DNA from: an uncultured Muribaculaceae bacterium
GTDB taxonomy: Bacteria; Bacteroidota; Bacteroidia; Bacteroidales; Muribaculaceae
Reading direction: 5' to 3'
Assembly: GCA_905209725.1 (NCBI GenBank)
Contig: CAJLTZ010000086.1
Location: 1-9,329, forward strand
DNA length: 9,329 nucleotides
This document shows, one piece after another, positions 5,906 through 9,329 of this stretch. The translations under genes were made by a program, and so were the position numbers. Each line of letters starts with the position of its first letter. The first letter of the stretch is position 1. Under the pieces are notes generated by a model. The model was given only the letters and a program-made list of their open reading frames with translations. It did not search any database and was not told the origin of the DNA.

Positions 5906-6853
5906 TTAGAGTTCGTTGTGATCCATAAGGAAGCGTTCGGCATCAAGGGCGGCGCGACAACCTGTGCCGGCGGCCGATACAGCCTGACGGTAGGTGGGGT
6001 CGGCGCAGTCGCCTGCTGCGAACACTCCGGCCACATTGGTGCGTGTGGAGGGGGCATCCACCTGGATGTAGCCATCCTTGTCGAGTGTGATGTAGTCGCG
6101 GAAAATCTCCGTGTTGGGGCGATGACCGATGGCGAGGAAGAATCCGTCGATGGGAAGGTCGAACACCTCCTCGTCGGGCTGACCCTTGCGGCGCACAATC
6201 TTTGCACCCTCCACTCCATCCTCTCCGAAGAGGCCGATGGCGTTGCATTCGAAGAGCACCTCGATGTTCTCACGGTTGTTCACACGCTCCTTCATCACTG
6301 TGGAGGCGCGCAGATAGTCCTTGCGGACAATCATGTAGACCTTCTTGGCGAGTGTGGAGAGGTAAAGCGCCTCCTCGCAGGCAGTGTCGCCGCCACCCAC
6401 CACAGCCACCGTCTTCTTGCGATAGAAGAAGCCGTCGCATGTGGCGCAGGCGCTCACTCCGAGCCCCTGGTATTTCTCTTCGTCGCTAAGGCCGAGATAT
6501 TTGGCCGATGCGCCTGTGGAGATAATCACGGTGGATGCCTCGATGCAATCGCCGTGGTCGTCGGTGCAGATGAATGGGCGCTGGCTGAAGTCTACGCCTG
6601 TGATGATGCGCGTCTTCACCTCAGCACCGAAACGCATTGCCTGGTCACGCAGGTCGTTCATCATCGCCATACCCTGCACGCCCTCAGGATAACCCGGGAA
6701 GTTCTCTATCTCGGACGTCTGGGTGAGCTGTCCGCCGGGCTGGTTGCCCTCATATATCACTGGATGAAGTCCGGCACGCGAAGAATAAATTCCGGCGGTG
6801 AAGCCTGCGGGGCCGGAGCCGATGATCAACACTTTCGTCTTTATTGTTTCCAT
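5906..6853 (-). CDS. trxB: Thioredoxin-disulfide reductase
   Basis: Flavoenzyme that uses NADPH to reduce thioredoxin in the cytoplasm, supplying electrons for ribonucleotide reductase and disulfide repair. The 315 residues match the normal low-molecular-weight type. Domains in order: FAD-binding GSGPAG at 12-17, the redox-active pair C136-A-T-C139 followed by DGFF, NADPH-binding GGGDTA at 153-158, VRKDYLRAS at 176-184 corresponding to the NADP-phosphate-binding segment (R-K-D-x-x-R-A), and the second FAD motif FAAGDCAD at 278-285. All key residues are present. The ATG at 6853 is chosen because METIKTKVLIIGSG starts directly before the first beta strand. The gene lies 98 bp downstream of lolA; the spacer holds a triple heptamer repeat and no good promoter pair. 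Physical linkage to lolA and ftsK is one I recall from other Bacteroidota genomes. Confidence 0.97.
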   Translation of the reverse strand: METIKTKVLIIGSGPAGFTAGIYSSRAGLHPVIYEGNQPGGQLTQTSEIENFPGYPEGVQGMAMMNDLRDQAMRFGAEVKTRIITGVDFSQRPFICTDDHGDCIEASTVIISTGASAKYLGLSDEEKYQGLGVSACATCDGFFYRKKTVAVVGGGDTACEEALYLSTLAKKVYMIVRKDYLRASTVMKERVNNRENIEVLFECNAIGLFGEDGVEGAKIVRRKGQPDEEVFDLPIDGFFLAIGHRPNTEIFRDYITLDKDGYIQVDAPSTRTNVAGVFAAGDCADPTYRQAVSAAGTGCRAALDAERFLMDHNEL

Positions 6854-6930
6854 GTGTTTCAGATTTCGATATAGGTATGTTTCTTTATGGGGTTACTCTA
6901 TATTAACATTCAAGCACCCGAATTATTTGA

Positions 6931-6951
6931 TTCAAAATTCAAATTTCAAAA
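6931..6951. repeat. Three tandem heptamers of TTCAAAA type
   Basis: On the plus strand the copies read TTCAAAA, TTCAAAT and TTCAAAA, ending directly against the lolA stop codon. On the coding (minus) strand this is TTTTGAA, ATTTGAA, TTTTGAA, and the junction with the stop reads TAATTTTG, a match to the TAnnTTTG promoter box without an evident -33 box. It is the reverse-oriented counterpart of the array at 3677-3697. Confidence 0.7.
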
Positions 6952-7581
6952 TTATCGCAGGTCCACTACCTCATATCCGCTCATCTTTGAGGCAGGATAA
7001 GTAAATGTGGATTCCGCAAGTGCCGAGCCTGTCCTTACATTCTTCACCGCCACGCTTGTCAGTTGGCCCGACTGGGTGCGGATGTAGATGTGCACGGGAA
7101 GGAGGGTTTTGGCATCGAGGTCGATCTCCACACCGCGGATTCCTGTGTTCTTCTGCTTGGGATTCAGCACCACAAGATATTTTCCCTTCTCCTTGCGGCG
7201 GGAAAACCCGATGCGATATTGCGATTCATATCCATTGATATAGGATAGCGGATTTGTTTCGCAGATTTCGCTGGCTGTCGGGGTGGTAACGGTGGTCTCC
7301 TTCGTGCGGGCATTGGCTGTCCACATTGTCTTGCCATCATACCATGTGGAGGCTGCGGGAGTGGTGATGGCAAACTTGCTACCCTTTGCCTTCAAGGTTC
7401 CGCTCACATTCCCTTGGTCCTGCTTGATGCTGAAATCGCAACTCACTCCAGAGGCAGTACGGAGTTTCTGGGCGGCCTTCTTGAGCACAGCCGGTGCCGA
7501 CTGGGCATATATGCGGGCCGATGAGGCCAGCGTGAAGAAGGCTATGAGGAGTAATATTTTGATGCTGATATTCTTTTTCAT
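6952..7581 (-). CDS. lolA: LolA-like outer-membrane lipoprotein carrier protein
   Basis: Periplasmic chaperone of the LolA fold, which accepts lipoproteins released from the inner membrane and carries them toward the outer membrane. The 209 residues begin with a clear signal peptide: MKKN, a hydrophobic core at about 8-20 (ILLLIAFFTLA), and probable cleavage near residues 26-28 (IYAQSA). The mature part has the LolA-like beta pattern GTLKAKGSKFAI at 61-72, TWYDGKTMWTAN at 79-90 and ETNPLSYINGY at 108-118. The ATG at 7581 is chosen over an upstream in-frame ATG at 7707 because it begins the signal peptide; the earlier one would lie inside ftsK. The start lies 25 bp after the ftsK stop, suggesting co-transcription. 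LolB is generally not recognised in Bacteroidota, so the acceptor is unclear. Sequence identity to proteobacterial LolA looks low, hence 'LolA-like'. Confidence 0.88.
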   Translation of the reverse strand: MKKNISIKILLLIAFFTLASSARIYAQSAPAVLKKAAQKLRTASGVSCDFSIKQDQGNVSGTLKAKGSKFAITTPAASTWYDGKTMWTANARTKETTVTTPTASEICETNPLSYINGYESQYRIGFSRRKEKGKYLVVLNPKQKNTGIRGVEIDLDAKTLLPVHIYIRTQSGQLTSVAVKNVRTGSALAESTFTYPASKMSGYEVVDLR

Positions 7582-7606
7582 CTTGATTGTAATACGATTT
7601 TGGTCG

Positions 7607-9329
7607 TTAATTAAGCGATTCGAGAATCTTTTCAAGAGTGATGGGGTCAACGAGGACGGCACGGGGTTTGCCGCCTGTTGAGGGTCCCACGATGCCGGCA
7701 GCCTCAAGCTGGTCCATAATCTTTCCGGCGCGGTTGTAGCCGATGGAATAGTGACGCTGCAGGGCAGATGTGGAGGCTGTGTTGCTGTTTACCACCTTGC
7801 GTGCAGACTCCTCGAAGAGCGGATCTCGGTCGGCAAGGCTTGCGGCGGCACGCGAATCTTCACCTCCCTCCGGTTTGGGTTCGGGAAGGATATAGGGGCC
7901 GGTGGGATATGGCTGGCGCGAGATGTAGCGGCACAGGGCCTCCACCTCGGGAGTATTTACGAATGCGCATTGCACTCGCACTATCTCGGAGTTGTTGGAG
8001 ATAAGCATGTCGCCCTTGCCGATAAGCTGCTGCGCACCGGTGGTGTCGAGGATAGTCTTCGAGTCGACGCCCGATGACACCTTGAAGGAGATACGAGCCG
8101 GGAAATTTGCCTTGATGATACCGGTGATCACATTGGCCGACGGACGCTGCGTGGCAAGAACCACGTGCATACCCACTGCCCTCGCCTTCTGGGCAAGTCG
8201 CGCAATAGGCATCTCAACATTCTTGCCTGAAACCATGATCAGATCGCCAAACTCATCCACAATAATTACGATGAACGGCAAGAAGCGGTGGCCGTCGGCC
8301 GGATTTAGTTTGCCATTGCGTATCTTTTGGTTGTATTCCTCGATGTTGCGGGTTTCGGCCATCTTGAGGAGGGTATAGCGGTTTTCCATCTCAATGCAAA
8401 GAGAATTGAGAGTCTCCTCCACAAGCGACATGTCGGTGATCACCGGTTCCTCATTCTCGCAACCGGGAATCATCGCCATATAATGCGATTTGATTTTATT
8501 GTAGATGCTAAACTCCACCTGCTTGGGATCAATCATCACGAATTTCAACTCATGGGGAGCCTTGCAGTAGAGTAATGATGTGATTATTGCGTTGAGTCCT
8601 ACCGATTTACCCTGACCGGATGCACCGCCAATCAGCAGGTGTGGCATTTTGGCAAGGTCGGCTATGTATACCTCGTTGGTGATGGTGGAGCCAAGCGCTA
8701 TCGGGAGATTGTATTTTGACTCCTGGTATTTGTTCGACTGAATCACTGTGCGCATCGACACGGTGTTCGGGTTGCTGTTGGCGACCTCGATACCCACAGT
8801 GCCGCGGCCGGGAATCGGGGCAATGATTCTGACACCCTTTGCTGAGAGGCGCATGGCAATGTCGTCGGCAAGACCTCGGATCTTGTTGATCTTGACGCCG
8901 CTTTCGGGAACTATCTCGAAGAGAGTGACTGTGGGACCCACCTGTGCCTTGATTTGGGTGATGGGAATATTGAAATCAAGCAATGTGCGCTCGATACGGT
9001 TCTTGTATTCAAGAAGTTCATCCTCATCGATGCTCACCTGGGCCTTTGCCGGTGCAAGGATGTCGAAAGGAGGGAACTTGTATTTGTGCGACTCATAGAG
9101 TTCAACTTCCGACTTGAAATGTTTCTGCGAACTCTGGTCGATGGTGTTGACATTGACCACCATCTTTCCCTGAGCGTCCTCCTTTTTCTCTGGTTCTGCT
9201 GCCGGGAGGTATGGCTCGGATTCTTGAGAACCCTCGGAGTTATCGGAGTTATCAGAGCCTTCAGAGTCTTCAGAGTCTTCAGAGTCTTCAGAGTCTTCAG
9301 AGTCTTCAGAGTCTTCAGAGTCTTCAGAG
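7607..9329 (-). CDS. ftsK: DNA translocase FtsK/SpoIIIE, N-terminal part outside the window
   Basis: Hexameric ATP-driven DNA pump that clears chromosome ends from the closing septum and helps resolve dimers at dif. The frame is open to the window edge, so 573 C-terminal residues are visible; the membrane domain is missing. Visible residues 1-55 are an acidic, low-complexity linker (Glu-Asp-Ser repeats, then SEPYLPAAEPEKKED). An alpha domain precedes the RecA-like motor, with Walker A GGASGQGKSV at 234-243, Walker B FIVIIVDEFGDL containing Asp-Glu 358-359, and ATQRPS at 392-397. The winged-helix gamma domain at 501-573 (QRHYSIGYNRAGKIMDQLE) reads DNA orientation sequences and contacts XerD in E. 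coli. The Met at 9163 is internal, not the start, since the linker continues upstream in frame. It heads the ftsK-lolA-trxB cluster; lolA follows after 25 bp. Confidence 0.97.
   Translation of the reverse strand, partial: SEDSEDSEDSEDSEDSEDSEDSEGSDNSDNSEGSQESEPYLPAAEPEKKEDAQGKMVVNVNTIDQSSQKHFKSEVELYESHKYKFPPFDILAPAKAQVSIDEDELLEYKNRIERTLLDFNIPITQIKAQVGPTVTLFEIVPESGVKINKIRGLADDIAMRLSAKGVRIIAPIPGRGTVGIEVANSNPNTVSMRTVIQSNKYQESKYNLPIALGSTITNEVYIADLAKMPHLLIGGASGQGKSVGLNAIITSLLYCKAPHELKFVMIDPKQVEFSIYNKIKSHYMAMIPGCENEEPVITDMSLVEETLNSLCIEMENRYTLLKMAETRNIEEYNQKIRNGKLNPADGHRFLPFIVIIVDEFGDLIMVSGKNVEMPIARLAQKARAVGMHVVLATQRPSANVITGIIKANFPARISFKVSSGVDSKTILDTTGAQQLIGKGDMLISNNSEIVRVQCAFVNTPEVEALCRYISRQPYPTGPYILPEPKPEGGEDSRAAASLADRDPLFEESARKVVNSNTASTSALQRHYSIGYNRAGKIMDQLEAAGIVGPSTGGKPRAVLVDPITLEKILESLN
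9234..9329. repeat. 9-bp coding minisatellite in the FtsK linker, running off the window
   Basis: Seven perfect copies of TCAGAGTCT run from 9261 to 9323, with a partial copy at 9324-9329. Three degenerate copies precede them: TCGGAGTTA twice (9234-9251) and TCAGAGCCT (9252-9260). On the coding strand each unit encodes Glu-Asp-Ser, with the older copies giving Ser-Asp-Asn. The unit is a multiple of three, so copy-number changes keep ftsK in frame. The array is cut by the window end, so its full length is unknown. Confidence 0.93.

Noticed and set aside
5918..6874. 318-residue plus-strand open frame opposite trxB
   Set aside because: It mirrors trxB almost end to end. Its Cys/His/Gly-rich composition comes from antisense codons and no family motif is seen; trxB has all its catalytic and cofactor motifs.
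7582..7707. Longer lolA start at 7707
   Set aside because: It would add 42 residues overlapping ftsK and bury the clear signal peptide starting at 7581.
9161..9163. Met codon as the start of ftsK
   Set aside because: The frame stays open upstream to the window edge through an acidic linker, and FtsK proteins need an N-terminal membrane domain, so this Met is internal.
9234..9329. CRISPR-like array at the right edge
   Set aside because: The 9-bp units are contiguous without spacers and are in frame with ftsK, so this is a coding minisatellite.
1..9329. Mobile element, phage or defence island
   Set aside because: All ten genes are co-oriented housekeeping families of similar composition, with no transposase, integrase, nuclease, toxin-antitoxin pair, tRNA or terminal repeats.

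Overview
The window is a gene-dense, moderately GC-rich bacterial chromosome segment. All ten recognisable genes lie on the minus strand, so transcription runs from high to low coordinates. Gene families, a LolA-type chaperone next to FtsK, AT-rich leaders mostly lacking Shine-Dalgarno sequences, and a TAnnTTTG promoter-like box point to the phylum Bacteroidota, probably order Bacteroidales (a gut Muribaculaceae-like organism is a guess). The genes are housekeeping; no phage, transposon, CRISPR array, defence island, tRNA or rRNA is visible.

In transcriptional order: (i) 9329-5906 carries the motor part of ftsK (its N-terminus lies outside the window), a LolA-like periplasmic lipoprotein carrier and thioredoxin reductase trxB. 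(ii) 5806-3117 carries a dCMP deaminase-family protein, an S41 C-terminal processing protease and 5-formyltetrahydrofolate cyclo-ligase; the first two are only 2 bp apart. (iii) 2956-52 carries an aspartate kinase, the ribosome-assembly GTPase YihA/EngB, a GtrA-like four-helix membrane protein and ribose-5-phosphate isomerase RpiB. In this last group kinase/yihA and yihA/gtrA overlap and gtrA/rpiB are 1 bp apart, which strongly suggests one transcription unit.

No gap exceeds 160 bp. The gaps hold the non-coding structure: a nested inverted repeat with a promoter-like box before the aspartate kinase (2993-3058), a strong hairpin without a U-tract between trxB and the deaminase gene (5857-5890), a small palindrome just before the deaminase start, and triple tandem heptamers (TTTTGAA type) in two separate spacers. 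The right edge enters a 9-bp in-frame tandem repeat encoding an Asp/Ser/Glu linker of FtsK.

I found no convincing new multi-gene system. The items most worth checking are the architecture upstream of the aspartate kinase, the FtsK linker minisatellite, the paired heptamer repeats, and the start-site and overlap anomalies around yihA.
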